Of a DNA stretch of 64,000 nt, positions 22,719-36,095 are shown piece after piece. Each line of letters starts with the position of its first letter. The stretch's first letter is position 1. This DNA comes from Salvia splendens. Its lineage: Eukaryota; Streptophyta; Magnoliopsida; Lamiales; Lamiaceae. A program made the position numbers and the translations under genes. The notes beneath the pieces are model-generated. The model had not been told where the DNA came from and did not search any database. It saw nothing but the letters and a program-made list of their open reading frames with translations. The stretch is taken from assembly GCF_004379255.2 (NCBI RefSeq), contig NC_056053.1, positions 23,928,188-23,992,187 of the forward strand, in the 5' to 3' direction.

Positions 22719-25700
22719 TCAGCTGTTCTCTTTCTCCTCAGAAGAAGGCAATGCATTCTCTGCTACTGAAACCTGGATAACTACCTCTGTAAGCTTATCA
22801 ACACTTTCGTTACTGCAGGAGAAATTCTTTAAAGCAAACGGAGTTCTGTATACTACAGCCTCGGACGCAGCTGCAGTTAAATAGAGAGCACATTCTGACG
22901 TATCATTAACAAGTTGACAATTCGGTTCCTGATATTTTTGATATACACCTTCGTTCTCCTCTGTTGATCCTCCTTCCCCTTCACATTTAGTAGGAGAATA
23001 ATTTTCCTTCTCTGTTGCTCCATCCTTGATTAGACCTTCATCAATTTGAACGATATTTCCTGAACCTGAAGAAGGCAATGTAATGCTTATGTTTTCTTCA
23101 ACTGCAACTTGGATAGCCAGCTCTGTTGGGGTATCAACACATTCGCTACCACAGGAGACATTCTTAAGAGAAATGGGTGAACTGCAGGCTGCAGCCTCGG
23201 AGGCAGCTGCAGTAGAAGAGAGCGGGGTTCTGTTTACTGCAGCCTCGGGGGCAGCTGCAGTAGAATAAAGTGCACATTCTGTTGTATCACTAACAAGTTG
23301 ACAGTTAGGCTCCTGATCTTTTTGATGTATGCCTTTGTTCTCTTCTGTTAATCCTCCTTCCCCTTCACATTTAGAAGGATTATATTCCTTCTCTGTTGCT
23401 CCAGAGGTTGGAGTCAAATTCTTCTCAGGCTCGTCAATGATTACACCATCGTCAGTTTGTACAATATCTTCTGAACCTGAAGGCAATGCAAAGCTTTTAT
23501 TTTCTGCAACTGCTACCGGGATAACCAGATCTGTTGGGTTATCAACACATTCACTACCACAGGAGAAATTGTTGAGAGAAGTAGGTGATCTGCAGGCTGC
23601 AGCCTCGGACTCAGCTGCAGTAGAATAGAGTGCACATTCTGACATATCACTAACAAGTTGACAGTTCAGCTCCTGATGTATGCCTTTGTTCCCTTCTGTT
23701 AATCCTCCTTCCCTTTCACATTTACTAGTATCATTTTCCTTTGCTCCTGAGGTTGGAATCAAATTCTTCTCAGGCTCGTCCTTGATTAGATCACTGTCAA
23801 TTTGTACAATACATTCTGAACCTGAAGAAGTCAATACAACACTTGTATCTTCTGCAACTGCAACCGGGATAACCAGTTCTGTTGGGCTATCACAGGAGAA
23901 ATTGTTGACGGAAATAGGTGATCTGCAGGCTGCAGCCTCGGAGGCAGCTGCTGTAGAAGAGAGTGCACATTCTGATGTATCAGTAAGAAGCTGACAGTTG
24001 GGCTCGGGAATTTTTTCAAATATGCCTGTCTTGTCTCCAGTGCCCCCTTCCTCTGGATAATTAGCAGGATCTTCATCTTTCTTTGCTGCTTCATAAGTTG
24101 AAACTGAGTTCATCTTAAGCTCATCCATCATAACCAGACCATCCCCAATTTGACTGATAGATTCTGAGGCTAAAGCATTGTTACCATCAGCAGTAGCAGT
24201 TGTGATATCCTCAATGGTCATGTTTTTAGTCAACCTCAATTTGCCTAAGTTGCCTGTGTCATCAGCACCTGCATCTGTGACAACTTCGATATAAGCCTGA
24301 ACTTCCACTGCTTGTTGATAAGTTTCTCCAATTCCACTAGTTTTAACTCCAGCAGATAAGCTAGAAGAATTAGTCACATCCATTGGAACACTAGATGCTT
24401 TTATCAAAGCATGTGACTTTTCATGAGATGGAGCAGGAGATGCAGCCTTTGGAGACTTTAAGTTTGCCAAAGAAGTTGGCATTCTAGCCGTTGGAACCTT
24501 CGCACTTTTCCATTTTCCATTTGAGCTTCGAGTTGGAGTGGATGCAGCAGCACCATTCTTGGGAATCACAGGGTGCAATGTAGATTGAGAGCGCTGATTT
24601 CCATCAGGAGTGCGAGACGACGACTGCAGATGAAAGTCATAACATTTTAGCAATATAGCTAAGGAAGTGATCCATGAAAAGAAAAGCTAAAAGTATTCCA
24701 GTTGCAGACAGTTGTGAGCAAATTACATGACATAAGCATCAACTACAGGTAAAGGATAAGTGGATAGCACTGATCAAATGAAAACTAACTCACAATTTCA
24801 TAAATAACTATGTCCAATAATGTTAAGAGATGTTAAAGAGTGAGGACTAACCCCGTCAAAATAGCCAAATTTCGTTGATGGCAATCGTAATCCTGATGGT
24901 ATGGTAGGAGCCTGAAGGGTACCAGATGTTGCTGTGGATTTTTTTGAAGTGTTGCATGTTGAGATAGCTCCCTGGATTCCTTGTCTTTCAGCCTTTTGAC
25001 CTGCTACCATATGCCTTGGATCCGAACGCAGGTTGTCACCATCCACTGACCTACAAGAACTGGTATCTATACTGCTCCTTGAGTTACAAGATCGTAGGTT
25101 GACCACAGAAGATGTTGTTGATGACACTGAAGACCAGTCACTAATTGAACTGGCTGGTGAGACACTTGAGGAAATCTTAGTCGACTTTAGATAAGCCGAA
25201 AGATTGGAAGCTGGCAGTTTGTTCTTTGGTAGAGCTCTTGATGGAGTATTAGGGATGGAACCAGAGAGGTCATGACCACTGGTGGTGCTTTTGCCAAGAT
25301 TTCGTCTTGCAACCATAACTGTAGGTTTAGTAGCTTTGCCAGAGGATGTGTTAATAGAGCTGTCACTTGAAGTAGAGGACCTTGTCGAAGGCACATTACT
25401 TGTAGTTGAAGAGCCTACTGAAGAACACTTTGATGATACAGCAGGCTTTGGCTGCACCTTTCTAGAACCACCTAATGCTGATACTTTGGGTGGCTGAGTG
25501 ACTTTGCCAGGGACAGATCCTGTAAAGTGAACAATGGAAGAATCAGGAAATGCTTCATGATCAAAAGATAATGCTCTTAACAGTTAACCCTTTTGTCACC
25601 TTGTCTAGAGCTTCCAAATTCAGGTTTGAGACGACTAGTCCCAACAGACTCTCTCTTTGCTGCAATTGAGGAGGGAACAGAACTGCTAATGGTTTTGAGT

Positions 25701-27720
25701 CGTTTGGGAACCACTGAATTCATCTCCCCAGATTTACCAGTAGATCCAGCCTAAATTGATATGGTTCGTGTCAATTATTTAAGTTACATTACAATTCGGA
25801 GCATGCAAAGGCACAAATCTATCTAGTGTAAAGATCATGTAGAGCTCCCTTTAATTCAATTTGCATAACTAGAACCTGTGCCCTTACCAAACATTTGATA
25901 TGACTACCAAAACAGTATGTGTAGTGCATGTAAAAGTTATGAGTTTTAAAAAAAAAGTAATCTAAATTAATTTTGTTACATTTCTTTTAAAAACTGATAC
26001 GAAAGGATATATCTTATGGAGTATCAAATAAATAAAACCTACAAATAGCAAAATGTTTTTACAATATTAGTGATAGACTAGAATAGTGAAATGGCTACTG
26101 ATCTCCAAAGAAACAACAGAAATATAGCATATAGACAGCGAGTTTATGTTCACAATGTTAAGCATTTAAGTTTGTCAGGATGTGAACGTAAGCAAGGTAA
26201 GTAAAATTTCCCTTTTGCAAATATAATAGTTAGAAGTGGCTTCAAAGCAGTAATATTTTCCACAAATATGCAATAACATGGCAACATCACCTGTGATTGA
26301 GCAAGATTTGGCTTGATTGGTCTTCCTGGTGCTAGCTTCCCAATTGGTTTTAGCTGAGGTTTTGACATTCGGACAGTCTGCAGGCCACTAGTTTTCTTGA
26401 CACATGGTTTTGGGCACTGCACATTTGAAGTAGAGGAACAAGTTTAAAACAATCAAGAAACTCAATTTCAATCAGTAACTTCTTGGTTACCAAGCTCACC
26501 TTATTTTGAGGAGATACACAATCTTCCTTTTTGGGGGCTGCATTTGAATATAATATTAGTATTATATGCAAAATTTGGAGCCCAATACATGAACAAGTTA
26601 ATCAAAATTCAAAAGAATGATCACAAACCAAGCTGAACAGAATCATCTTAGTTGTATAAGAGGTTAATAAAGACTGGAAAATCATAAATAGAAACATCTT
26701 GCTTACATGAAAGGGAAGTGCCATCTAGCACCGTAACTGGTATCTTACGGCTTGAATTAGTGAAGTTGGATGCTTTCTTACTGGATCTTTGGATGGAAGC
26801 TCTAATGTCCATAAACAAATCATCCTCATTGCTTTCTAGAGTCAAACAATCACTTTGAAGAGTGGAGATAGACTCAGTTGACCCTGTAAGGTCTTCTTGA
26901 ATCCCTGGTAACATATGCTTTTCCTTTTTATCTGGTTTGGTAATCATGCTCGACAATTCTTCTGCGTCTAGCACTCCTGAAAGTTCAGATAATATACTAT
27001 CAATCGAGTTCCAAAAATTGAATTCTACTGACTTCAATTTACAGGACAGGAATTCGACAGATTACCTGCACTTGTAAAGAAGGCACTGTCCCAGGCTAGG
27101 CTTTTTCGCAAGTTATACCTTCCATTTCTTTGCTTTCTTTCAGGTTCTGAGGACTCATGCAGTTCGGGCAAGCGATTATTCACATCAAAGCCACCACTAT
27201 CATCTACTTTTATAGCATCCACAGTTTCTGCTATGTTTCAAAGTCAATACTTATAGCAAACAAATTCAATCAAAAATAGTTACAAACAAAAAAACACTGA
27301 CAAAAAAGACACATGCACCAAGTGAAAATGAAAACAATATAGCAGACTATGAAATGAGCACTGCTACTGTAAAATACCCTGATTTAACTCACAGTTCATG
27401 ATCTTTGCCTGTTAATGTAGAAAAATTTCAAAATTCATTGGCATAAGTTAGGGTATTTCATTTGAATTAAATACTATTCAATCTCTTAATATGACCGGAA
27501 AGTGAGTCTATTAATCCCCAAACCAAAACTGAATGAGGAAATTAACCCCATCGCAGCTCCAGCATCTCAAAACTAGAATTTCTCTACGCATGAAAAGATT
27601 CTAATACAATAATAATTAGAAGCCATAAAGTTAAAGACAAAAACCTGGGAGCTGAAAATCCCCAATGAGATCGTCGGCTTCAAGTTCGAGATCAATGTCC
27701 TGACACCCACCGATCTCCAT
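22719..27720 (-). CDS. Ser-rich plant protein with four C-terminal tandem repeats
   Basis: Eight exons (27720-27645, 27227-27066, 26976-26707, 26537-26500, 26416-26291, 25750-25600, 25519-24852, 24623-22719) join in frame to 1131 residues. The N-terminus MEIGGCQDIDLELEADDLIGDF leads to a well-conserved-looking SLAWDSAFFTSAG that continues over the splice as VLDAEELSS. Similar phrases occur in uncharacterised plant proteins, some described as GTSE1-like. Residues about 250-560 are Ser/Thr/Pro-rich and basic, probably disordered, with several KP and SP sites compatible with microtubule binding or mitotic phosphorylation; that role is inference. From about residue 703 the C-terminus is four tandem copies (111, 120, 128 and a partial 69 residues), each starting E-P/L-NCQL followed by DTSECAL and TAAASEA. 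No enzyme domain is seen. Confidence 0.82.
22722..24005 (-). repeat. Four in-frame tandem coding repeats
   Basis: Unit starts on the minus strand are 24005, 23672, 23312 and 22928. Spacings are 333, 360 and 384 bases, all multiples of three, and the last unit is cut by the stop. Each unit carries NCQL, ECAL, a TAA-SEA segment, a serine plus N-FSC block, T-LVIPVAVAE-like text, and ends in EGGLTEENKGIHQ-like text. Unit three has an extra internal duplication of the TAA-SEA segment. Confidence 0.93.
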
Positions 27721-29207
27721 TTTTTACAATGAATCGAAGAAACGGACTCCTATGTGCTCCGCGAGTTCCTTGTTTCGATCTAGATCTTGGATTTGAACTA
27801 TCAACAATGATTGAGTGGGAGAATTTGGAGAGAGAAGAGCGCAAAACGAGCTAGTTTTTTGAATTGTTGAGAAGGCGGTTTTCTGAAAATGGAATATTTT
27901 TTTATTTTTTATAGAAAAGCGCTTTGTTTACGTAATAGTCCTTTATATTTCCGTAAATTGATTTATGCCCCCTATTCACATCCAAATTCGAAGTCCAAAC
28001 TCTTTTTACGCATGTTAAAACACAATTTATGTTCATTAAAATTAATATAGAATTAAAAAATTAACATAGTCGTTGTGACTCGTATTATTTCATTATGTCT
28101 ATTTTGTATGGATCAATAACTCTAAATAGTTATAACTATTTAATAACAGAAGAAATAGTCATATAGTGAAATTTCACACAAAAAATTACTACTACTACTA
28201 CAAAGAGATGTTTATATAACAAAGAAATGTTTTTATTTTGCTTTTATAAGATTGAAATACTCTTTACTTTTATACATTTCTTTTATTTTTAAATTTTATT
28301 CCTAAATCTTCTATATTTGCACTCTTTTCCTTTTCATGTTTATTTCTTCTTGGAAACCACGAGTAAAAATAAATTAATTAGCACTAAATTATTTATCAAT
28401 CACTCATACTTATATTTATGACTAATAATGTAGTTTGACTAATAATATAACATCTTAGTCTAATAATGTCACAACCATCTAATCCAAGAATTTCAATACT
28501 ATGATTTATTTGAAGCTTAACATTAAAGAGGTTTGAGGATCCTAATATATCCCAATTATTAAAGTATATTTAATTTGTGTATATATCTTGCCAAACAATA
28601 AATTATACTAGTAGTAATTGTTATCTATTGGGCTTAATAAATAAAATTGGGCTGTGATAGAGTTTTGCTATATTTAGGGTCTGGATACTTCTTATCTCAA
28701 GTAGTATGAAAATCCACAATCCACCTCACGTCAACTTAGATCTTATTATATCTTCTATGTTTGAGTGAATAATCCTACTTTACTTAGAATCTTAGATCTT
28801 ATCTCTTCTATATTTGAGTGAATAATTCTACTTTAAAGAGATGGTTGACTTATTTCTATATCCATCTCACATTATCATATTCAATATTGCGAGGAGCAAA
28901 AATGTCGAACTTTGAGTCAATATTCTATTGTAAGCTTATTTTTGCAATACTTATCCAATAACTCCTATTACCGTTTCTTAATGATAATATGATCCAAAAA
29001 CATTTCTCAATGTTAACATAATTTGAATTCAATTTTTTGCACAAATCTTTGTGCGGATAAGTAATAAGAACAAGAGGTCGTTTCTTTCAACTAATGGGTC
29101 GGTTATTAGCACAATATAGTCTGCCAATAATTGAGTGGAAATAAGGAAAATGCAAGTTATAATTCGATTTATTTATTGTTTCTCAAGATTACTAATCAAT
29201 AACTTAA
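27721..29207. other. Intergenic, 5' flank of the Ser-rich gene
   Basis: AT-rich. A short imperfect repetition (TCTTATAT / TTGAGTGAATAATCCTACTTTA at about 28740 and 28800) is visible. No gene recognised. Confidence 0.45.
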
Positions 29208-29608
29208 TTATATAAAGAGTGAACTGCACCAAATAACCCTAATTTTTGTACTTGTTGCACCAGTAACCCCTAACAAAAAAATAGCACCAGATGGTCCTAA
29301 CAAAATATAAAATCACAAACGAGGTTTTTTTGGACGATAACACCCCCAGGCCCTTAAATGGTATTCTCGTCAAATTAACACTCCATGCTGACACCGCCCT
29401 GCCATACAGCCTGCTTGATTCTCTATATCTCTGACATGTTTCTTTCTCTCTCTAAAATTTATTCATATAAATAATATAATACCCCTTTATTTTCCCTTTA
29501 TTTTTTCAATTCAAGGTTTAAACATAAACCCGCGTCCCTCCCTTTAAAACTCTCGATATTCCATGTAGGCAGCTCTCATCAATGTCCATAAATCTGCCAC
29601 GTGGCTTA

Positions 29609-30177
29609 GAGCATCTCAAATGGTTCTGGACATGCAATAGCCCTCTCATATCCTTCCCACTGCCACATCATCTGCACTAAAATCCTCCTGCCACATCATC
29701 TGAACATGCAACTGGACATGCAATAACCCTCACATAGCTTATCCACATCACTAATAACAATTATATAATTTAATTTACAATCGTAGCAGCATACAGAATT
29801 TAATTTACGAGACAAATACAGGAAAATTGAATAATAATATTAAAATTTATAAAAAAGTGCAATAATTTATAAAAAATACATTAATTTTTTAAAAATACAA
29901 AAATTAAAAAGTATAAAAAAATAAATAAAAAATCACTCCTCGCCGGTGTCCAAAGCGCGTATATATAGTGTTTCGAAATTTTTTTTTTTTTAAAAAAATT
30001 CTGACGCCGGTCTGACGCCGATTCGTGGCCTACAATGGCGCCGTGAGAGTCGGCGTCAGAATCGGCGTCAGTCCAAGAATCGGCGTAGGCGCGCCGGTTT
30101 CGCTGACGCCGGCTGCAATGGTTCGACGTCCGCGAAAAATCGGAGTGCCTACGCTGACGCCGCCATTGGAGATGCTC
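29609..30177. mobile_element. Harbinger-type MITE (569 bp) inside the MULE
   Basis: Ends GAGCATCTCAAATGG and GAGCATCTCCAATGG are inverted and flanked by TTA (29606-29608, 30178-30180). The right half is GC-rich with repeated TGACGCCG/GGCGTCAG phrases; the left half has repeated TGCCACATCATCTG. Confidence 0.85.
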
Positions 30178-31114
30178 TTACGGGGATCGACATCCTCAAC
30201 GTGAGCTCTACCTTTTTCACCCAATCCATTTACTTTATTTTTAATATTATTATTTTTTTAGATGTATCATTCAATATTGTAATCGAAATTTAGAAAAAAT
30301 ATATATATCTATATTTAGTTATTAGTATAAATTATAATAACGAGTTTGTTGAACAATTATGAAAATGTCCAAGATATATTGTTGGACGTGCCGAATCTTA
30401 TTACTGATAATCTATTATTTATTTGATATTAGAAAGATATTGCATTTGCGTATTGTTATTATTGCATTCAATATTTACTTTGTATACTTTGATATTATGT
30501 GTGGATTTACTTGCCTTTTTTCCATGTTCCTTTATCGTGAAATACATTTTTCAAAAATCAAAATCATAGTATATATTTTCAAATATTGCGATATTCAACT
30601 AATGATATGTTCTTATATTCTTTCTTGATATTGAGTGTGATATGTATGATTAAATAATGCTACTCTTGTAGAATGTAATTATTATTTTTTTTACAAAAAT
30701 TGAATTCAATATAAACAAAACAATGTGGAATTAACCAACGCAATTCAACCATTACAAAAGGCATCCTTTTTAAATACATGAGGCAATTCAGAAAAAAATG
30801 AATTTTAGTACTATAATTTAATATTCCATTTTCAAATACTAGTATAGAATTAATTAAAATTAACCAAACTTCGTGGTTCAAATGCTCCATATTCAACTGT
30901 TGTGTTTGGCATCTGAGAAAATACGAAACCGGATAAATGTTCATTATTTTTGTCTGATTTCATTTAATAACACTGTTCATAATTTCTTGGTTTGATCAAT
31001 ATGGATGAACCTTTGTTTGATTTGAGTGAAATCAAATGAATAGAAAGAGATAAATATTTACAAAAACTCATCATGAGAAATCTGCACCAAATATAATGAT
31101 TTGACAAAACTCTA

Positions 31115-31307
31115 TGTAGAAATTAGTGATGGGTAATCTCATTCTATTATGTTCACTGAATAACATTACAGAGACATGCCTTTATAGGCTAATTTCATCC
31201 TATACAAGGTAAACCTAATTACACATAAATGTTCCTCTATTCTTGGCAAGATATTCTCTAAAACAATTACACAATCATGCCTGATTCTAAGGGATATTAT
31301 TCTAACA
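31115..31307 (-). repeat. Copia 3' LTR
   Basis: 193 bp, bounded by TG...CA in either reading. It follows the polypurine tract of the minus-strand element. Confidence 0.95.
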
Positions 31308-31319
31308 CTCCCCCTCAAG

Positions 31320-34300
31320 CTAAGTAACGGAGTTTCCGATACTTAGCTTGTACAGTACTTCTCGAAAGGACTTCGAGTCCACGGCTTTCGTTAATATGTC
31401 GGCCAGCTGATCTTTGGATTTCACATACGGCATCTCCACAATTTTTGCTTCAAGATTCTCCTTTATGAAGTGTCGATCTACCTCCACATGTTTCGTTCGA
31501 TCATGTTGAACTGGGTTTTCAGAGATACTTATCGCTGCCTTGTTATCACAGAACAATTTGCAAGGATGGACCGACCGAAGGTCCAATTCTGTCATGAGTC
31601 GTCGTAACCATAGGACCTCTGTTAATCCACTCTTGATTCCTCTGAATTCTGCCTCTGCACTTGAGAGTGCTACAACCTTTTGCTTCTTGCTTCTCCATGT
31701 GACAAGGTTACCTCCCACAAAGGTAAAATACCCTGCAGTCGACTTCCGATCATTCGGATTTCCTGCCCAATCTGCATCAGTGAAACCATGTATCTCCAAA
31801 TGTCCGTGTTTTCCAAATAGAAGTCCATGCTCAGTTGTTCCCTTCAGATACCGAACAATTCTCAAAACTACCTCCCAAAGTTCCTCTTGTGGTGCGTGCA
31901 TAAACTGGCTGACTACTCCAACTGCATATGCAATGTCTGGTCTAGTATGGGATAAATAAATGAGTTTCCCAACTAACCTCTGATATCTCCCCCTATCGGC
32001 CAAGTTTGTTCCTTCCCTTATCTGCAATCCATGGTTCTGTACCATTGGAGTATCTGCGGGCTTGCAGTCAATCATCCCTACTTCTGCTAGTAGATCTAGT
32101 ATGTACTTCCTCTGATTTATAAAGATTCCCCTTTTTGACCTCAATACCTCTATTCCCAAGAAGTACTTAAGGGGACCTAGGTCTTTCATTTCGAACTCAC
32201 GAAACAAATTCTTCCTTAGTTCGGCTATCTCCTCCTCGTCATCTCCAGTAATGATCATGTCGTCTACATATATGATTAAGCACGTGATCTTCCCTTCCCT
32301 TTTCTTGAGAAACAGAGTATGATCTGAGTTACTCTGTCTATACCCATACTTCTTCATCACTTCTGTAAATCTCCCAAACCATGCTCGTGGAGACTGTTTC
32401 AGTCCGTACAACGTCTTCTTAAGCTGGCAGACTTCCCCATCAGAAAACTCTCCTGTGAACCCCGGCGGTGGTTCCATGTGTACGGGTTTTGTCAACTCAC
32501 CGTGTAGGAACGCATTTGTCACGTCGAACTGGTGAAGAGGCCAGTCCTTGTTGGCTGCAATGGAGAACAATACTCTCACGGTATTAATCTTGGCAACCGG
32601 TGAGAATGTTTCAGCATAGTCCACGCCGTATGTCTGGGTGTATCCCTTCGCCACTAGTCGTGCCTTATACCTCTCAATAGTCCCATCTGGTCTTCGTTTG
32701 ATCGTGAACACCCATCTGCATCCGACGGGTCTAGCTCCTTCGGGTAATTTCTCCTTAACCCATGTACTGTTCCTCATCAAAGCTTTCATTTCAACGAGCA
32801 TTGCTTCCCTCCACTTCTTATGCTTCATTGCTTCTTCTGCTGTCTGTGGGATTTCCTCTTCTTCGTATAGTGCAGCTTCAAATGCCCGCGCCATTTTTGT
32901 TAAGTTTCCCTGAACAAAGTTTGCCACCCCATAACGGCTCTTCTTCCCTATCTTTTCAGGGGAATACTTCTTCGGCGGAATTCCCCTTGTACTTCTATGA
33001 GGGAGCACATACCTCCCGGTATCTCCATCCACAGTGTTATTTTCCTCTCCTTGATCTGTTTCCACTGGATTAGTAATAACTGGACTTTCAATAGCACAAG
33101 GCTCAGAAATTACCTCAGATATCGTCGGAGAAGGATTACTAGGGGGCGGATGAGATGGCTCTTGTGGTGAGACTTGCTCGGTAGCAGCGACTGTCACTGG
33201 ATCGGGTGGATCCCCAATAGAGGAGCTTGGCAATGGCACAACCCAACTTAGATAGTCCTCGGTTTCAAGACCAAGACCATTCTCCCCCTGACTACTAAGG
33301 TGGGTGTCATAGAAAAATTCGGTTTCAAGAAAGTTACAGTTCATAGTGGTAGTGATTTTTCGAGTGTGAGGGTCGAAGCATCGGTACCCTTTTTGGTTTA
33401 CCCCATACCATACAAAGACACATTTGGTTGCACAGGGAGACAATTTGGTTCACTCATGTTTAGGGATATGGGTATAGACGGAACAACCAAAGACTCTGGG
33501 CTGGAGGTTCAAGTGTTCGGGTATCTTGGCTTGTGTGGATAGTGTATCAAGAGGGGTTTTCATGTTCAGGATCTTGGTAGGGAGACGGTTAATGAGGTAG
33601 ACGGATGTAGCAATTGTTTCAGGCCAGAAATATTTGGGGACTTTAGAGTCAATCATTATAGCTCGGGTCATTTCTAGGATTGTCCTATTTTTCCGTTCGG
33701 CCACCCCATTTTGTTCCGGTGTATAGGCACAAGAGGTCTGGTGAATTATGCCTTTTTCTTTGCAAAAACGGGTCATATCATTGTTAACGAATTCCCTCCC
33801 ATTATCTGACCTAAGGGTTTTAATAGTGGTTTGGAATTGTGTATGGATTAAGTTGAAAAAAGAGTTAAATCTATCAAACACATCAGATTTGTGTTTCAAG
33901 AAATATATCCATGTCATTCTAGTACAGTCGTCAATAAAAATCACAAAGTACCGAAAACCATTCCCACCAATAATTGGTGCGGGACCCCAAACATCAGAAT
34001 GTACTAAAGAAAACATGGATTTCATACGAGTGTTTGTAGGTTTAAAGGACTGTCGGTGTTTGTAGGTTTAAAGGACTGTCGGTGGCTCTTGGCCAAAACA
34101 CAAGTTTCGCAAGAAAAATCAGAAGGAATTGAAAAATTCGGATAAAGTAATTTAAAGTAACCAGGAGAAGGATGTCCTAGTCTTCGGTGCCAGAGCCAAG
34201 TTTCCTGTTTCGTGGATCCGTGAGCCAACATTGCACTGCCAGTTTGAGCTATCTCGTCTACATAATAGAGTCCATGTTTCTCAGTGCCACGCCCAAGAAT

Positions 34301-35978
34301 CCTCCTCGTCAGAATATCCTGTAAGATGCAAAAATTGGGTTGCATTAGAAGTGTGCAATTCAGTTCTTTAGTCACATGACTAATAGACATCAATCTCTGG
34401 GATAATGTGGGAACATATAAGCAATTTGTGAGCCGGAGAGTAGGTGATATTTCAATAGTACCCGCCCCCATAACGGTGATAAATTCCCCACTTGCAGTCT
34501 TAATATAGGATTTAGTAACATCATGTAGTTCAACAAAATCACTTCGATAGGGGGTCATAGTGTCCGTTGCCCCGCAATCAAATATCCAACCAGTAGCATT
34601 TGTATTACTAGAAACATGAAACGCAACGGAAATATTTCGTAGGGGTGCAAACTGATTAACATGCACAAAATTAGGGCAGTTATGTAATTTCTGGGTATCT
34701 GGGGGTCTATTTTCGAATTTCAGGAAGTTGGGGGGCTTTAATTGAGAAGGGTGGGGTATCTTTTTTAATTTCAAGTAATTGGAGGCTGTATTCTTAAAAT
34801 GATAATAGTGTGTAGGGTTTGGCATAACACCAAACCCGTTACCTCCTCTCCCGCCGCCAGTCGGTTCTGTCCATTCCGCGAAATTGCCGGTGCCCCGTAT
34901 GTTGCCGCCGGCCGGCGGACTCGCCTGATGCTTCCCAGACCCCGGTCCAGTCGTTTCCCCATGGTTGTCGGTTTCAATTCGTCGCGGTGCTCCGTCACCG
35001 TTCACCCCGACGGCCATTTTTGCCTGAGCTTGGGTAGCTCTAGCCTTCTGCCTATCCTCCCACCATTCCGGGTAGCCTAATCGCTTAAAGCAGGTCTCCC
35101 ATGTATGTTTTTGCCTCCCACAGTGGGAGCACCACAGCTTCGAGGTATCTGGGCGATTTCCCGTCGGTCGGCTGGTGGCTGCGAAGCGTGGTGGTGGCTG
35201 GCTGTTGCGGTGTGATGGGCGGTTGCTCTGTGCGGCGAAACCGTGGCCAATTTCTCCCCCAAGTGATGAATCGGTGTTTCCACCGTTGGCGTCGGTGGGT
35301 GTGGACGACGTCGGTGGCATGATGCGACGTCGAGCCGCCTCCGTCTTCACCCATCCATATGCCGCTTCAACTGATGGGGCTGGGTCTTCTTTTGAGGATG
35401 TCCCTCCGGATCGAGTCATACTCTTGATTCAATCCGGTCAAGAACTTGATCAGTCGCTTTGAGTTCGAATGGGTTCGAAATTGATCGATCCCCTTGTCAC
35501 AGCAGTTGATAGGTTGTTTCTGACAGCGATCTATATTAATCCATAGCCCATGAATCCTTCGATAGTATGTTTCCAGATCGAGATCGCCCTGTTTGATATT
35601 GATTGCTTTTTCCTCTAGGTCATAGATGAGATAACGGTCCGCCTTGTTTTCGAACGTGACCGCGAGGCTATCCCACAAAGCCTTCGATGTCAGATGGTGC
35701 GCGAAATCGGCGACAATTTCGTTCTCAATATTGTCGACGATCCACGAGAACACCACAAGGTCGTTCTCCTCCCACTCATCAAACCCCTTGCTGACCGCTT
35801 CCGGAGGTTCGTTCCTAATGTAGGAGTATGCTCCTCTTCCCCCAATCTTGACTTTCATTAGTCGAGACCATAGAGGGTAATTCTTTCCATTCAATTTGAA
35901 TGCCACGGTAATACTTTTGCAGTTTCGTAGACTCTTTGTCTGATCTGGATTGGGTTTCTCCTCCTCCGTGTCTGACAT
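31320..35978 (-). pseudogene. Copia gag-pol, interrupted by two frameshifts and a stop
   Basis: Four pieces in order. 35978-35367: GAG capsid region. 35419-34022: zinc knuckle CSHCGRQKHTWETC, protease motif DCGATDTM and the GAG-pre-integrase HRRLGH...CETC. 34025-33450: integrase core with RSDNGREF and EQNGVAERKN. 33443-31320: reverse transcriptase with YVDDMI and RNase H with DADWAGNPNDRKS. GAG and the second piece are out of frame near 35390. The second and third are separated by a 26-base tandem duplication (34030-34055 and 34056-34081). The third ends at an in-frame TGA at 33450, where related elements have a sense codon. The polyprotein cannot be made whole from this copy. Confidence 0.92.
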
Positions 35979-36095
35979 GTTTCGATGTAGGTTCTGGTTT
36001 CTGGGCTTGATTTCTGGTCGAAAAGGTCGAGAATTTGGTAATGGCGATGATGAAATTTTTCTGAGCCTAGGATCGTTCTTCCTGCTCTGAGACCA

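Noticed and set aside
23083..23994. Three plus-strand frames of about 61-104 codons with similar text
   Set aside because: They are the antisense reading of the four tandem coding repeats on the minus strand.
22722..24005. Could the regularly spaced repeats be a CRISPR or satellite array
   Set aside because: Units are 333-384 bases, diverged, coding and all multiples of three, inside a spliced nuclear gene.
27383..27409. A possible extra exon of the Ser-rich gene with good acceptor and donor-like ends
   Set aside because: In the required phase it runs into TGA, while joining 27645 directly to 27227 gives a perfect frame (LP then ETVDAIKV).
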